Shown: positions 51,508 through 62,834, counted from the stretch's first letter. The stretch is 64,000 nt of DNA from CAWCBH01 sp963793785 (GCA_963793785.1 CAWCBH010000003.1:434001-498000); one strand, 5' to 3'. Notes: generated from the sequence alone by a model not told the origin. A program made the numbers and translations.

Positions 51508-51718
51508 TGTAACAAGGCAGCAGGCCGACAGTGGGCCCGCCGCCTAAGCCTCCCGGCGACTGGGGCTGGGCGTGCGGCTCGCAAGGCGCCAGCGAGTGCC
51601 GTAGGCCGACGTCGCGGGCCGAATGCCCGCGGAGCGACGGGGCCGCGCGACCCCGTCGCTTCATGTCACGGCCCGGGAGCGGGGGCGAGGCCCGGGCTAT
51701 AGCCTCGCAACGCTCATC
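51508..51718 (+). ncRNA. Highly structured leader RNA upstream of the MerR-cyclase gene
   Basis: Four hairpins follow one another: CTCGC/GCGAG (51578-51596), CGCGGGC/GCCCGCG with a CGAAT loop (51613-51631), GCGACGGGG/CCCCGTCGC (51634-51659) and GCCCGGG/CCCGGGC (51671-51697). Stops and poor codon usage make it non-coding. It may be a riboswitch-like leader or a small RNA that reads into the gene. I cannot match it to tmRNA, RNase P, SRP RNA, 6S, GEMM or ydaO consensus features. Confidence 0.55.
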
Positions 51719-52909
51719 GTGCCCGGTGACGAGCAGATATCCCTGAGCGAGGCGTCCAGGCGAGCGGGCGTCTCGGCGAAGACGCTGAAGCGCTGGGCGG
51801 AGGAGAAGGTCGTGCCGGTCAAGCGCGGGCGCTGGACCGCGACGGCGGCGGCGCAGGCCCGGGTCGTGGCGAGGATGCGGGAACGCGGCTATTCGCTCGA
51901 GCAGCTGAAGCGGGCCGGAAAGGAGGGCAGGCTTGCCTTCGGGTACGCCGAGGAGCTCTTCGCGCGGCCGGAGCCGCGGATCAGCTTCGAGGAGGCTGCC
52001 GCCGAGACGGGTCTGGAGCCGGAGCTGATCGAGCGGCTGATGGGGCTGCTGGGCACGCCGACCGAGAAGGAGCCGACCCTCGGCGAGGACGACGTCGAGG
52101 CGATGCGCCACTGCGCTCGGGTGCTGGCCGCCGGCTTCCCGCTGGTCGCCTTCCTGCAGCTGGTGCGGGTCTACGCGCAATCGCTGCGCAAGGTCGCCGA
52201 GGCCGAGGTGCGCCTGTTCCATCTCTACGTGCACGAGCCGCTGATCCGGGACGCCGTCCCGGAGCTGGAGATGGCGGCCGAGATGGAGGAGCTGGCGGCC
52301 GACATCCGGCCGCTGGCGCTGCCGCTGTTCGGCTACATGCACGACCGCTACCTGCGCTTCTTCCTCGAGCAGGACGTCGTCGGCCACATGGAGAGCGGGT
52401 TCGGCGCCGAGGCGAGGGTGCTGGGCCGCGTCCCGACGACGTTGTGCTTCATCGACATCACCGGCTTCACGCGCTACACCGAGGAGGAGGGCGACGAGGA
52501 GGCGCTGGACCTGGTCGAGAGGTTCGTGGAAACGGTCGAGGCGACGCTGCCCTCGGGGGCGACGATCGTGAAGACGATCGGCGACGAGGTGATGGTCGTC
52601 TCCCCCGACGCCGCCTCGCTGACGGAGTGGGCGGTCGGCTTCCTGGCCCTGTTCCAGGAGCGCCCCCAGCCGCGAGTGGGGATGCACTACGGCGAGGCCA
52701 CCTACCGCGACGGCGACTACTTCGGCGCCGCCGTCAACCTCGCCCACCGCGTCGTCACCCGGGCACTCGGCGGCGAGGTGATGGTGACCGACCAGGTCGC
52801 GGCGGCGCTGGAGTCCTCCGAATACCTGGATCTGGAGCCGATCGGCGACGTCGAACTGAAGGGCTTCCCGCGCCGGATCCCGCTGTTCGTCGCCCGCAGC
52901 CGCGCCTAG
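51719..52909 (+). CDS. MerR-type HTH fused to class III adenylate/guanylate cyclase
   Basis: A 396-residue protein. Residues 1-70 form a MerR-like winged helix (QISLSEASRRAGVSAKTLKR with a basic wing). Residues about 75-235 are helical (VRLFHLYVHEPLIRDAVPEL, YMHDRYLRFFLEQDVV). Residues about 238-396 are the cyclase: FIDITGFTRYTEEEGD with the first metal Asp, VKTIGDEVMVV with the second, and GAAVNLAHRVV with Asn/Arg. It would make a cyclic nucleotide under DNA- or ligand-linked control. The GTG at 51719 is preferred; an in-frame ATG at 51623 would read through the structured leader. Confidence 0.85.
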   Translation: MPGDEQISLSEASRRAGVSAKTLKRWAEEKVVPVKRGRWTATAAAQARVVARMRERGYSLEQLKRAGKEGRLAFGYAEELFARPEPRISFEEAAAETGLEPELIERLMGLLGTPTEKEPTLGEDDVEAMRHCARVLAAGFPLVAFLQLVRVYAQSLRKVAEAEVRLFHLYVHEPLIRDAVPELEMAAEMEELAADIRPLALPLFGYMHDRYLRFFLEQDVVGHMESGFGAEARVLGRVPTTLCFIDITGFTRYTEEEGDEEALDLVERFVETVEATLPSGATIVKTIGDEVMVVSPDAASLTEWAVGFLALFQERPQPRVGMHYGEATYRDGDYFGAAVNLAHRVVTRALGGEVMVTDQVAAALESSEYLDLEPIGDVELKGFPRRIPLFVARSRA

Positions 52910-52918
52910 CGCGGCTCG

Positions 52919-52965
52919 GGGTGGTCGACATTGACCGTCTCTGAGGCGGCGAACCTCGACCACCC
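52919..52965. promoter_or_regulatory. Long hairpin between cyclase and tilS
   Basis: GGGTGGTCGA pairs exactly with TCGACCACCC, ten bases each, across a 27-nt loop. It lies just after the cyclase stop and 43 bp before tilS, so it could end transcription (no T-run) or act as an mRNA element for tilS. Confidence 0.45.
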
Positions 52966-53007
52966 AAGGGGTGAGTGTGACGGGACACCTGGCAACGTTT
53001 ACGGGCA

Positions 53008-54331
53008 ATGGAGAGAGATGGGCGCGAGAGGCTCGTAGACGTCATCCGCTCCAGCGGCCTTATCGGGCCCGGCGAGCGCGGCGTGGCGCTGGTCTCCGGC
53101 GGGCCCGACTCGGGCTGTCTGGCGGCCGGGTTGGCCGGCGCCGCCGGGCCCGACTCGATTGTCGGCCTGCACCTCAACTACGGCCTGCGCGAGGACTCCG
53201 GCGCCGACGAGGAGACCTGCCGGGCGCTCTGCGATCGGCTCGGGATCGAGCTCGTGGTCGAGGCGCCGGCGCTCGCTTCGGGCAACGTCCAGGCCGCCGC
53301 CCGCGAGGCGCGCTACGCGGCCGCGGAGCGGCTGCGCGCCGAGCGCGGCCTCGACTTCATCGCCAGCGGCCACACCCGCACCGACCTCGCCGAGACGATG
53401 CTCTACCGCCTCGCCACCTCGCCGGGGCGGCGGGCGCTGCTCGGTCTTCGGCCGCGCAGCGGCAAGGTGGTGCGGCCGCTGCTGGCGCTCGGCCGCGATC
53501 AGACCAGGGCCCTGGCGCAGGAGCTTGCGCTGCCGTTTCGCGACGATCCTTCCAACGCCGATCCCGGCTTCGCCCGCGTTCGCCTGCGGACCGAGGTCCT
53601 GCCGGTGCTGCGCGAGCTGAGCCCGGCCGCGGAGGCCAACATCGCCGCCACCTGGGCGGAGCTGGCCGAGGAGGCGGAGGCGCTGGAGGCGCTGGCGGTG
53701 GAGCTGACCGGTGGCGAGTTGGATGTCTTACAGGCTTCTCTGCTTGTAGAGACGCACAAGGCGCTGGCGCGTCTGTCTCTACGTGCCCTTGCCGGCCGCG
53801 CCGCTGGTCGGCCGGTCCCGCTCTCGCGCGAGCAGGCCGGCGAGATCCTGCGCCTTGCGGCAACCGCCGAGGGGGGCGAGGTGGACCTGGGCGGTGGGCT
53901 GCGCGCCGTCTGCGAAGCGGGCACGATCCGCGTGCGGGCGGCTGCGGGCCCGGTCCCCGAGCCGGCCCTGCTGCCGATCCCCGGGAGCTGTCGCTTCGGA
54001 CACTGGAAGCTGCGGGCGGAGCTGGCGCGAGGTGGAGGAGCCGCGCGGCCCCGACGTCGCGACCCTCGACGCCGCCGCGCTCGGCCCCGAGCTCGAGGTG
54101 CGCCCCTGGCGCGACGGCGACCGGATGCGCCCGCTCGGTCTCGGCGGCGCCAGGTCTCTCCAGGACCTGTTCACCGACAACCGGGTGCCGCGCTCGCTGC
54201 GCCGCGAGCTGCCGGTGGTCCTCGCCGGCGAGACGATCGCCTGGGTCCCGGGTGTCGCTGTCGCGGAGGAGTTCCGGCTCGCGGACGGAGGCGGCGAAGC
54301 CGCGGTCCTGACCGCGAGCCGCGTAGATTGA
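53008..54331 (+). CDS. tilS: tRNA(Ile)-lysidine synthetase (one frameshift)
   Basis: About 440 residues with a shift near 54030. The PP-loop SGGPDSGCLAAGL (ATP pyrophosphatase) is near residue 30; ASGHTRTDLAETMLYRLATS is the conserved substrate block. In the corrected frame the C-terminal TilS domain reads WRDGDRMRPLGLGGARSLQD. It attaches lysine to the wobble C34 of the AUA-reading tRNA(Ile). It opens the tilS-hpt-ftsH cluster found across Gram-positive genomes. Confidence 0.93.
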
Positions 54332-54335
54332 GCGC

Positions 54336-54764
54336 GTGGCGCAGCCGCAGCCGGTCGGGGACACGAGCCTGTTCGAGGCCTCCAACGCGGCCTTCAACAG
54401 CGGCGACGCAGAAGCGCTGCTGGCGCTCTACGCCGAGGACTGCGTCTGGGACCTTTCGCGCTTTCCTGACGGCGGGGTCGGCGCCGATATCACGGAGCTG
54501 CGCCGATTCCTGGCCGAGTTCCGTTCCTTCATGGAGCCCTGGGGTGGGGCGCGAGCCGAGATCGATCAGGTGCTCGAACTTGACGAGGACCGCGTGTGGC
54601 TCCGGGGCAAGCTGAGGTTCGGCTCTCCCAGCGGCGCCGCAGAGCTCTTCGACCATTTCGTCCATTTGGTCGAGACGCGCAACGGAAAGGTCGCCGAGGT
54701 GACCAGCTACTGGGACGCCGAGGAGGCTCGTCGCGACGCCGGACTCGACGAGGTGCCGACGTGA
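54336..54764 (+). CDS. SnoaL/NTF2-like protein
   Basis: A 142-residue protein from GTG 54336. FEASNAAFNSGDAEALLALY followed by AEDCVWDLSRFPDGGVGADI is the typical first half of NTF2/SnoaL folds, closing with VHLVETRNGKVAEVTSYWD. Members are small isomerases, cyclases or binding proteins. It overlaps hpt (GTGA), an insertion into the usual tilS-hpt order, with no known role there. Confidence 0.8.
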   Translation: MAQPQPVGDTSLFEASNAAFNSGDAEALLALYAEDCVWDLSRFPDGGVGADITELRRFLAEFRSFMEPWGGARAEIDQVLELDEDRVWLRGKLRFGSPSGAAELFDHFVHLVETRNGKVAEVTSYWDAEEARRDAGLDEVPT

Positions 54765-55291
54765 GCGACTCCGCGATCGGCGAGACCCTCGTCTCCGCCG
54801 AGGATCTGCAGCGCCGGATCGTGGAGCTGGGCGAGGAGATCAGCCGCGACTACGAGAGCCGCGACCTGATCATGGTCGGGGTCCTCAAGGGCGCGGTGCT
54901 GTTCATCGCCGACCTGATGCGCCACCTGACCGTTCCCTGCGAGATCGACTTCATGGCCGTCTCCAGCTATGGCTCCTCGACCGACTCCTCGGGGGTGGTG
55001 CGGATCCTCAAGGACCTCGACGCCCCGATCGAGGGCCGCGACGTGCTGATCGTCGAGGACATCATCGACTCCGGCCTCACCCTCCATTACCTGCTCCGCA
55101 ACCTGCGGGCCCGCGATCCTCGCTCGCTCGAGGTCTGCGCGCTGCTGACCAAGCCGGAGCGGCGCCGGGTCGACCTGCCGACCCGCTACGTCGGCTTCGA
55201 GATCCCGAACCGGTTCGCGATCGGCTACGGGCTCGACCACGCGCAGCGCTACCGCAACCTCGACTACGTCGCCGCGCTCGCGGACGCTTGA
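54761..55291 (+). CDS. hpt: Hypoxanthine phosphoribosyltransferase
   Basis: A 176-residue protein from GTG 54761. Contains MVGVLKGAVLFIADLMRHLT, the flexible-loop SSYGSSTDSSG, the PRPP motif RDVLIVEDIIDSGLTL and LLTKPERRRVD with VGFEIPNRFAIGYGLD for base binding. It salvages hypoxanthine/guanine to IMP/GMP in the cytoplasm. Start overlaps the NTF2-like gene stop; ftsH follows. Confidence 0.96.
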   Translation: MSDSAIGETLVSAEDLQRRIVELGEEISRDYESRDLIMVGVLKGAVLFIADLMRHLTVPCEIDFMAVSSYGSSTDSSGVVRILKDLDAPIEGRDVLIVEDIIDSGLTLHYLLRNLRARDPRSLEVCALLTKPERRRVDLPTRYVGFEIPNRFAIGYGLDHAQRYRNLDYVAALADA

Positions 55292-55389
55292 TCCGGCTCT
55301 GCGAAGCCGCGGCCGGGCGGCCTGAACCCGCCTGAGCGAGCCTCGCTCCCTGGTACGCTGAACCGCACGGCGCGGGGCGAGAATTCCCC

Positions 55390-57370
<1,981 letters not shown>

Positions 57371-57395
57371 GCGTCGCCGCTCAACCAGGCCGGGC

Positions 57396-58442
57396 TCAGC
57401 GCGGCGGCCTGGCGGTCATCAAGGCCAGGTCGGCGGCGGACATCAGGTCCTCGCGAGCCATGCCGGCCTGCAGCTCGGCGATGCCGACGCGGATCTGGAT
57501 CGACTCCCCGTCGGGCCGGCGGCAGGCGGCCCGGACCTTGTTCTGCAGCCGCTCGGCTAGCTGCCCCGCGCCCTCGGAGGCGGTTCCCGGCAGGACTATC
57601 GCGAATTCGTCGCCGCCCCAGCGGTAGGAGCGGTCGGGAGCGCGAAGCTCGCCGGCGATCGCATCGGAGACCCGGCGCAGGCACCCGTCGCCCTCCAGAT
57701 GCCCCCACTCGTCGTTGATCTGCTTGAAGCTGTCGATGTCGGCCATCGCGACGCTGAGCGGGCCCTTGAGGCGGTTGGACCTGGCGATCTCGTTGTCGAG
57801 CGCCTCCTCGAAGGCGCGCCGGTTGCCGACCCCAGTCAGCTCGTCCATCCGCGCCTCCTCGCGGGCCTGCTCTTCGCCGCGCCGCATGGCGAGCCGCTGC
57901 GCGCGGACGCCGCTCATCATCAGGAAGCCGGCCAGGGCGAGGGCGGACCAGAGCACGAACGAGGCGACGGTGCCGGCGAAGGCGTCGCTGTCCCAGCCGT
58001 CATAGACGTAGGGCCAGGCGAGCACCAGGGCGGTCACCGCCAGGAAGACGGCGATCCGTCGCGGCGGGTGGATCACGGCGACGTAGATCACCGGCAACAT
58101 GATCAGCTGCTCGTAGGGCGCCCCGACCCCGCCGGCGAGCCACTGAAGGACGGCGAAGTAGCCGAGGCCCATATAACCGGTGACCAGCAGCAGGTCGAAT
58201 GACCAGTGAAAGCGATGCGAGCGCATCGCCAGCGAGTAGGCGACCCCGGTGGCGGCGAGCAAGATCGCGAGGGCGAACCCGGAATCCCCCAGGGCCGAGT
58301 CGGGCGGGCTGAGCGGCCAGAGCGCGATCGAGAGGCCGATCGAGATCAGGCACAGCAACGAGCCCATGCGCAGGGCCGCCGCGATGTCGGCACCCGCATA
58401 GGGATCCTCCGTCGGCGCGAAAAGCTGCTTCAGACGCTCCAT
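57396..58442 (-). CDS. Membrane diguanylate cyclase (GGDEF)
   Basis: A 348-residue protein. Six hydrophobic segments occupy residues 25-180 (LLCLISIGLSIALWPL and others), then a coiled linker (RRGEEQAREEARMDELTGVG) and a GGDEF domain: NRRAFEEAL, DIDSFKQINDEWGH, and RWGGDEFAIVLPG. An RAPD sequence five residues before GGDEF is the RxxD product-inhibition site. It makes c-di-GMP in response to a membrane-sensed cue. It is inserted, on the opposite strand, between ftsH and the amine oxidase. Confidence 0.94.
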   Translation of the reverse strand: MERLKQLFAPTEDPYAGADIAAALRMGSLLCLISIGLSIALWPLSPPDSALGDSGFALAILLAATGVAYSLAMRSHRFHWSFDLLLVTGYMGLGYFAVLQWLAGGVGAPYEQLIMLPVIYVAVIHPPRRIAVFLAVTALVLAWPYVYDGWDSDAFAGTVASFVLWSALALAGFLMMSGVRAQRLAMRRGEEQAREEARMDELTGVGNRRAFEEALDNEIARSNRLKGPLSVAMADIDSFKQINDEWGHLEGDGCLRRVSDAIAGELRAPDRSYRWGGDEFAIVLPGTASEGAGQLAERLQNKVRAACRRPDGESIQIRVGIAELQAGMAREDLMSAADLALMTARPPR

Positions 58443-58491
58443 CAGGTTCCTGTCGTCGGCGGCGAGGAAACCCTTTAGGGTCGGCTCGCCG

Positions 58492-59869
58492 GTGCCCTCC
58501 CGCGAGCCTGAAAAACACGAAATCTCGGTAGACGTAGCGGTGGTCGGGGCGGGCCTGGCGGGTCTCTGCGCCGCCCGGGCACTGCGCGCCGCCGGCCGCG
58601 ACGTCTGCGTGCTCGAGGCGCGTGATCGGGTCGGCGGGCGCACCCTCAACGAGGCGATCGGCGACGGCAAGGTGGTCGAGGTCGGGGGCCAGTGGGTCGG
58701 CCCGACCCAGGACCGGGCCCTGGCCCTGATCGGCGAGCTCGAGCTGGAGACCTTCCCGACCTATACCGAGGGGACGAACCTGTTCGAGCGCAACGGCGAG
58801 ATCAGCCGCTACTCGGGGACGATCCCCCGCGTCAACCCGCTCGGCCTCGGCGAGACCGCGGTGACGATGGCGCGACTCAACCGGATGGCCCGCTCGATCC
58901 CCCCGAGTCGCCGTGGGAGGCGGCGAAGGCGGCGCAGTGGGACTCGCAGACCTTCGCGACCTGGATGCGCCGCAACATCCGCACGGGGGTCGCGCGGGAT
59001 CTGATGCGGCTGGGAGTGTGGGCGGTGTGGGCGGTCGAGCCCGAGGACCTCTCGCTGCTGCACTTCCTCTTCTACGTACGCTCGGCCGGCTCGCTGCATC
59101 GCCTCTTCGACACCGAGGGAGGCGCGCAGGAGGCGCGGGTCGCCGGCGGCACGCAGCTGATCTCGATCCGGCTCGCCGAGCAGCTCGGAGACGCAGTCCT
59201 GCTGGAGGCGCCGGTGCGCCGGGTCGAGCACGGCGGCGGCGGTGTGACCCTGATCGGTGGGCGGGCAACCGTGCGGGCTCGTCAGGCGATCATCGCGATA
59301 CCGCCGGCGCTGGCCGGCCGGCTCGACTACGAGCCGGCGCTGCCGGCGGTACGCGACGGCCTCACCCAGCGGATGGCCCAGGGCACCGTGGTCAAGTGCA
59401 TGGCGGTCTACGAGCGGCCCTTCTGGCGTGAGCGAGGGGCTCTCCGGCGCGGGGACGAGCTGCGACGGCCCGGTCTCGGTCACCTACGACAACTCGCCCC
59501 CCGACGGCTCGCCGGGGGTCCTGCTCGCCTTCCTCGAGGGCTCGGCGGCGCGGCAGGCGACGGACCTACCCGAGCAGCAGCGCCGCGAGATCGTGCTGCG
59601 CTGCCTGCAGCGCTTCTACGGGCCGCGGGCCGCGAAGCCCGAGCGCTACATCGACAAGGCCTGGGCGGCCGACCCCTGGTCGCGCGGCTGCTACGGCGGT
59701 TTCCTGCCGCCGGGCGGGTGGATCGAGCACGGCCGGGCGCTGCGGGCCCCGATCGGGCCCCTGCACTGGGCGGGGGCGGAGACGGCGGCGCGTCTGGAAC
59801 GGCTACATGGACGGCGCGATCTCCTCCGGCGAGCGGGCGGCGGCGGAGGCGCTGGCAGCGCTTGAGTAG
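58492..59869 (+). CDS. Flavin amine oxidase (frameshifted)
   Basis: About 458 residues from GTG 58492 with shifts near 58905, 59432 and 59800. The FAD fingerprint is VAVVGAGLAGLCAARALRAA followed by VLEARDRVGGRT; later GGQWVGPTQDR, and at the C-terminus GPLHWAGAETA and NGYMDGAISSGERAA, the FAD-binding end of monoamine oxidases. It oxidises an amine with oxygen. The last codons overlap the folP TTG start. Confidence 0.88.
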
Positions 59870-60673
59870 CCGGATCGGCGCCCGGATCATGGGGGTGGTC
59901 AACGTCACCCCGGACTCCTTCTCCGACGGCGGGCTCTTCCTCGATCCCGAGCGGGCGATCGAGCACGGGCGGCAGCTGGTCGCCGAAGGCGCCGAGATCC
60001 TCGACATCGGCGGCGAGTCCACCCGCCCGGGCGCGAAGCCGGTCGAGCGCCGACGAGGAGCGGGAACGCACCGAGCCGGTCATTGCCGGTCTCGCCGGGG
60101 CGGCGCCGGCGCTCTCGATCGACACCTCGAAGCTCGCCGTCGCCGAGGCGGCCCTGGCGGCGGGCGCCGGGATCGTCAACGACGTCACCGCGCTGCGGGA
60201 TGACGCCGGAGATCGCCGGGCTCTGCGCCGACCGCGGCGCCGGCCTGGTGCTGATGCACATGCAGGGAGACCCGCGGACGATGCAGGTCAACCCGACCTA
60301 CGAGGACGTCGTCGACGACGTCAGAGCGTTTCTCGGCGAGCGGGTCGAGGTCGCGGTCGCAGCGGGCGTCGCCGAGGAGCGGATCTGGGTCGACCCGGGG
60401 ATCGGCTTCGGCAAGACCCTCGAGCACAACCTGGAGCTGCTGCGACGCCTCGGCGAGCTGCGGGCGCTGGGCCGGCCGATCGTCGTCGGCACCTCGCGCA
60501 AGAGCTTCATCGCCAAGATCGACGGCTCGCAGGTGGGAGAGAGGCTCGGCGGCACGCTCGCCTCCTCGGTTCTGGCCTGGCGCAACGGGGCCGAGATCCT
60601 CCGCGTTCACGACGTCGCGCCGATGCGAGAGGCGCTGGCGCTGGCGGAGGCGATCCGGGGAGCCTCGGACTAG
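59862..60673 (+). CDS. folP: Dihydropteroate synthase (two frameshifts)
   Basis: About 269 residues. MGVVNVTPDSFSDGG is the first DHPS signature, and EILDIGGESTRPGAKPVE the second. Extra bases near 60049 and 60202 must be removed, giving ADEERERTEPVIAGL and DDPEIAGLCADRGAG. Then VLMHMQGDP, WVDPGIGFGKTLEHN and VGTSRKSFI. It joins pterin pyrophosphate with p-aminobenzoate. TTG 59862 (or ATG 59889) start. First of folP-folB-folK. Confidence 0.93.
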
Positions 60674-60685
60674 GCTCCCGGCGAC

Positions 60686-61108
60686 GTGGACGCCCACGGC
60701 AACAGCAACGAGTCCTCGGTCGAGGTCGAGCTGCGCGGAATCTCGATCTACACCCATCACGGGGTCAGCGAGGCCGAGCGCGAGGTCGGGCAGCGGCTCG
60801 AGTTCGACATCTCCTTCGACGTGCCCGACTGCGACGCGGTGCTCACCGACCGCCTCGAGGACACCGTCGACTACGCAGCCGTCTGCGACATCGTCGCCCT
60901 GGCCGCCACCGAGCGCAGCTTCAAGACCCTGGAACGGCTCTGCCAGGTCGTCGGCGAGCGGCTGATGGAGCGCTACGGATGCGAGTCGGTGCGGGTCCGA
61001 GCGGCCAAGCCGGAGCCGCCGCTGCCGATCGCGATCCAGGAGGTCGCCGTCGAGGTGACCCACGAGCGAGCCGGGTCCGGCGGCGATCCCGGGGCCGAGG
61101 CCGATTAG
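60686..61108 (+). CDS. folB: Dihydroneopterin aldolase
   Basis: A 140-residue protein from GTG 60686. VEVELRGISIYTHHGVSEAE with the catalytic region EREVGQRLEFDISF, then DRLEDTVDYAAVCDIV and ERLCQVVGERLMERYG are the conserved FolB blocks. It splits dihydroneopterin to the hydroxymethyl pterin. It has a short N-terminal extension (DAHGNSNESS) and an acidic tail that overlaps the folK start region. Confidence 0.94.
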   Translation: MDAHGNSNESSVEVELRGISIYTHHGVSEAEREVGQRLEFDISFDVPDCDAVLTDRLEDTVDYAAVCDIVALAATERSFKTLERLCQVVGERLMERYGCESVRVRAAKPEPPLPIAIQEVAVEVTHERAGSGGDPGAEAD

Positions 61109-61616
61109 CGCCCCGTCCACGGGGGCGCGGACCGGATACCTCGGCCTCGGCTCCAACGTCGGCGACCGCAGCGGGCAGCTCTCCGCCGCGGTCCGCCTGC
61201 TCGGTGAGCACGGGGTCGAGGTCGAGGCGGTCTCCTCGGTCTACGAGACGGAGCCGGTGGGGGAGATCCTCGAGCAGCCGGACTTCCTCAACGCTGCGGT
61301 CCGGGTGCGGACCGAGCTCGAGCCGCTGGCCCTGCTCGACCTCTGCAAGGCGATCGAGGCGGAGCGAGGCCGGCTCTTCGGTGCCCCTCGGCACGGGCCG
61401 CGGCCGCTCGACGTCGACCTGCTGCTGCTCGGGGATCTGGAGCTCGAGAACGAGCGCCTGACGCTTCCCCATCCCGAGGTGACCAGCCGCCGCTTCGTCC
61501 TCGAGCCCCTGCTGGAGCTCGATCCGCAGCTGCGCCTTCCCGACGGTACCTCGCTGGCCGCGGCGCTGGAGTCGCTGAAGCCGGGACAGCGGGTCCGGCG
61601 CCTGGGAACGCTCTAG
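61104..61616 (+). CDS. folK: Pterin pyrophosphokinase (HPPK), start uncertain
   Basis: About 170 residues. TGYLGLGSNVGDRSGQLSAA and VSSVYETEPVGEILEQPDFL, with RPLDVDLLLLGDLELENERL and LPHPEVTSRRFVLEPLLEL, are the full HPPK signature set. It pyrophosphorylates hydroxymethyl-dihydropterin for FolP. No ATG/GTG lies in the right place; ATT at 61104, overlapping the folB stop, is the best fit, or an indel hides the real start. Confidence 0.88.
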   Translation: MSAPSTGARTGYLGLGSNVGDRSGQLSAAVRLLGEHGVEVEAVSSVYETEPVGEILEQPDFLNAAVRVRTELEPLALLDLCKAIEAERGRLFGAPRHGPRPLDVDLLLLGDLELENERLTLPHPEVTSRRFVLEPLLELDPQLRLPDGTSLAAALESLKPGQRVRRLGTL

Positions 61617-61620
61617 GGTC

Positions 61621-62064
61621 CTAGCCCGTCGACTCGCCGCCGACGGTGCAGTTCTCCTCGGTGAAACGCTCGAGTCGCTCGACGGCCTCGCTGGGGTTCT
61701 GGTTCTCGGTCTGGAAATCCTGCGAAGCCCGCTGGAAGTCGGCGGGCTCGTCGAGGTCGGCGATCGCCTCGTTGTATTCGGCGATGTAGTCGCGCAGAGC
61801 CTCGATGTCAGCGCGGATCTCGTCCGGGGCGGCATCGACCAGGCCGCTGAGCGTGTCCTCGAACTCCCCCAGCGCGTCCTTGGCGCCCTCGACGTCGTTT
61901 TGCTCGACGTCTTGGAGCGGGTTGCCGGCGGCGTCGGCGGTCTCGAACTCCTGGCAGAACGACTCGACGCTGCCGCCGCCGTCGTCGTCATCGCCTCCGC
62001 ACCCCGCCAGCGCCAACAGGGCGGCGAGCAGCAGAGTGACGAGAAGGTGGGCCGGGCGGATCAC
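61621..62064 (-). CDS. Small lipoprotein
   Basis: A 147-residue protein from GTG 62064. Signal and lipobox VTLLLAALLALAGC, then an Asp/Gly spacer and an acidic helical domain (DALGEFEDTLSGLVDAAPDE, RDYIAEYNEAIADLDEPADF) ending with CTVGGESTG. Two Cys outside the lipobox (SFCQEF and ENCTV) may pair. It is tail-to-tail with folK. Function unknown. Confidence 0.75.
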   Translation of the reverse strand: MIRPAHLLVTLLLAALLALAGCGGDDDDGGGSVESFCQEFETADAAGNPLQDVEQNDVEGAKDALGEFEDTLSGLVDAAPDEIRADIEALRDYIAEYNEAIADLDEPADFQRASQDFQTENQNPSEAVERLERFTEENCTVGGESTG

Positions 62065-62081
62065 GCCGGGAAACCTACCCG

Positions 62082-62834
62082 CTAGCGGGGCACAGCACCG
62101 TAGAGGGGCTCCAGCCACGCCGGCGGCAGGGCCGGCGGCGCGTCGCCGGGGTAGTGCGGGGCGACGCGCATGGCGTGCTCGCCGGCCGGGCGGGCGGCGA
62201 TCCCCGGCCGCAGGTCCTGGAGCGTCAGCGCCAGGCGGACGCTGGGGGCGATCTGGAAGTCGGCGGCGTTGAGGCTCTCACCGCCGAGGACACCCGCCTC
62301 GATCCAGTCGTCGATCCTCTGCAGCTGGTCGGGGAGCGCGGCCAGGTCGCGGCGCACGTTCTCGTCGCTGGCCTTGTTGTAGGAGACCGCTGCGGCGACG
62401 ATCGGGGCCGCCGTCTTGACCGCGACGCCGACCGGGATCCCCAGCTTCGCCCCCTCGGAGTAGCCGCGCAGTGGAGCGCGATCGCGCTTGATCGTGTTCC
62501 AGATGATGCGGCGCACCGCCGCCTGCAGCTCCTCGTCGCCGAAGCGCTCGGCCTCTTCGACGGCCGCGCGCTGCTCGGGGTCGTCGGGGAACAGCGGCGG
62601 CTCGGGCACCAGGCGCTCGAGCTCGCGGGCGATCGCCCGCGAGCCTTGCAGGCGCCGACCGTCGATCTTCATCGCCGGAACGGTGTCGCCCGGGAACCGC
62701 ATCGCCTTCAGCAGGCCCTTGTGGATCCCGGGCATCAGGTCGGTGCGCTTGTAGGCGATTCCCTTGTAGTCGAGCATCAGCCGCGCGGTCATCGCGGGAT
62801 GGGAGGCGGGAATCACATACAGCCTGAGGTCCAC
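62082..62834 (-). CDS. Glutathione S-transferase-like protein
   Basis: A 250-residue protein from GTG 62834. N-terminal thioredoxin-like domain LRLYVIPASHPAMTARLMLD, GDTVPAMKIDGRRLQGSRAI (the cis-Pro and substrate-binding strand) and a helical C-terminal domain (FGDEELQAAVRRIIWNTIKR; GGESLNAADFQIAPSVRLAL). As actinobacteria mostly lack glutathione, the thiol or role is open. Divergent from coaX with a 32-bp gap. Confidence 0.82.
   Translation of the reverse strand: MDLRLYVIPASHPAMTARLMLDYKGIAYKRTDLMPGIHKGLLKAMRFPGDTVPAMKIDGRRLQGSRAIARELERLVPEPPLFPDDPEQRAAVEEAERFGDEELQAAVRRIIWNTIKRDRAPLRGYSEGAKLGIPVGVAVKTAAPIVAAAVSYNKASDENVRRDLAALPDQLQRIDDWIEAGVLGGESLNAADFQIAPSVRLALTLQDLRPGIAARPAGEHAMRVAPHYPGDAPPALPPAWLEPLYGAVPR

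Noticed and set aside
51508..51718. tmRNA, RNase P RNA, SRP RNA or 6S RNA
   Set aside because: Their conserved cores (tag ORF, GAGGAAAGTCC, GGAA tetraloop with CAGG, open central bubble) are not found.
51623..51718. N-terminal extension of the cyclase from the ATG at 51623
   Set aside because: It crosses the hairpin leader, has atypical codon use and no ribosome-binding site; GTG 51719 leads directly into the MerR domain.
53008..54615. TilS extended to 54615
   Set aside because: After the shift near 54030 the sequence is out of frame; the true TilS C-terminus ends at 54331.
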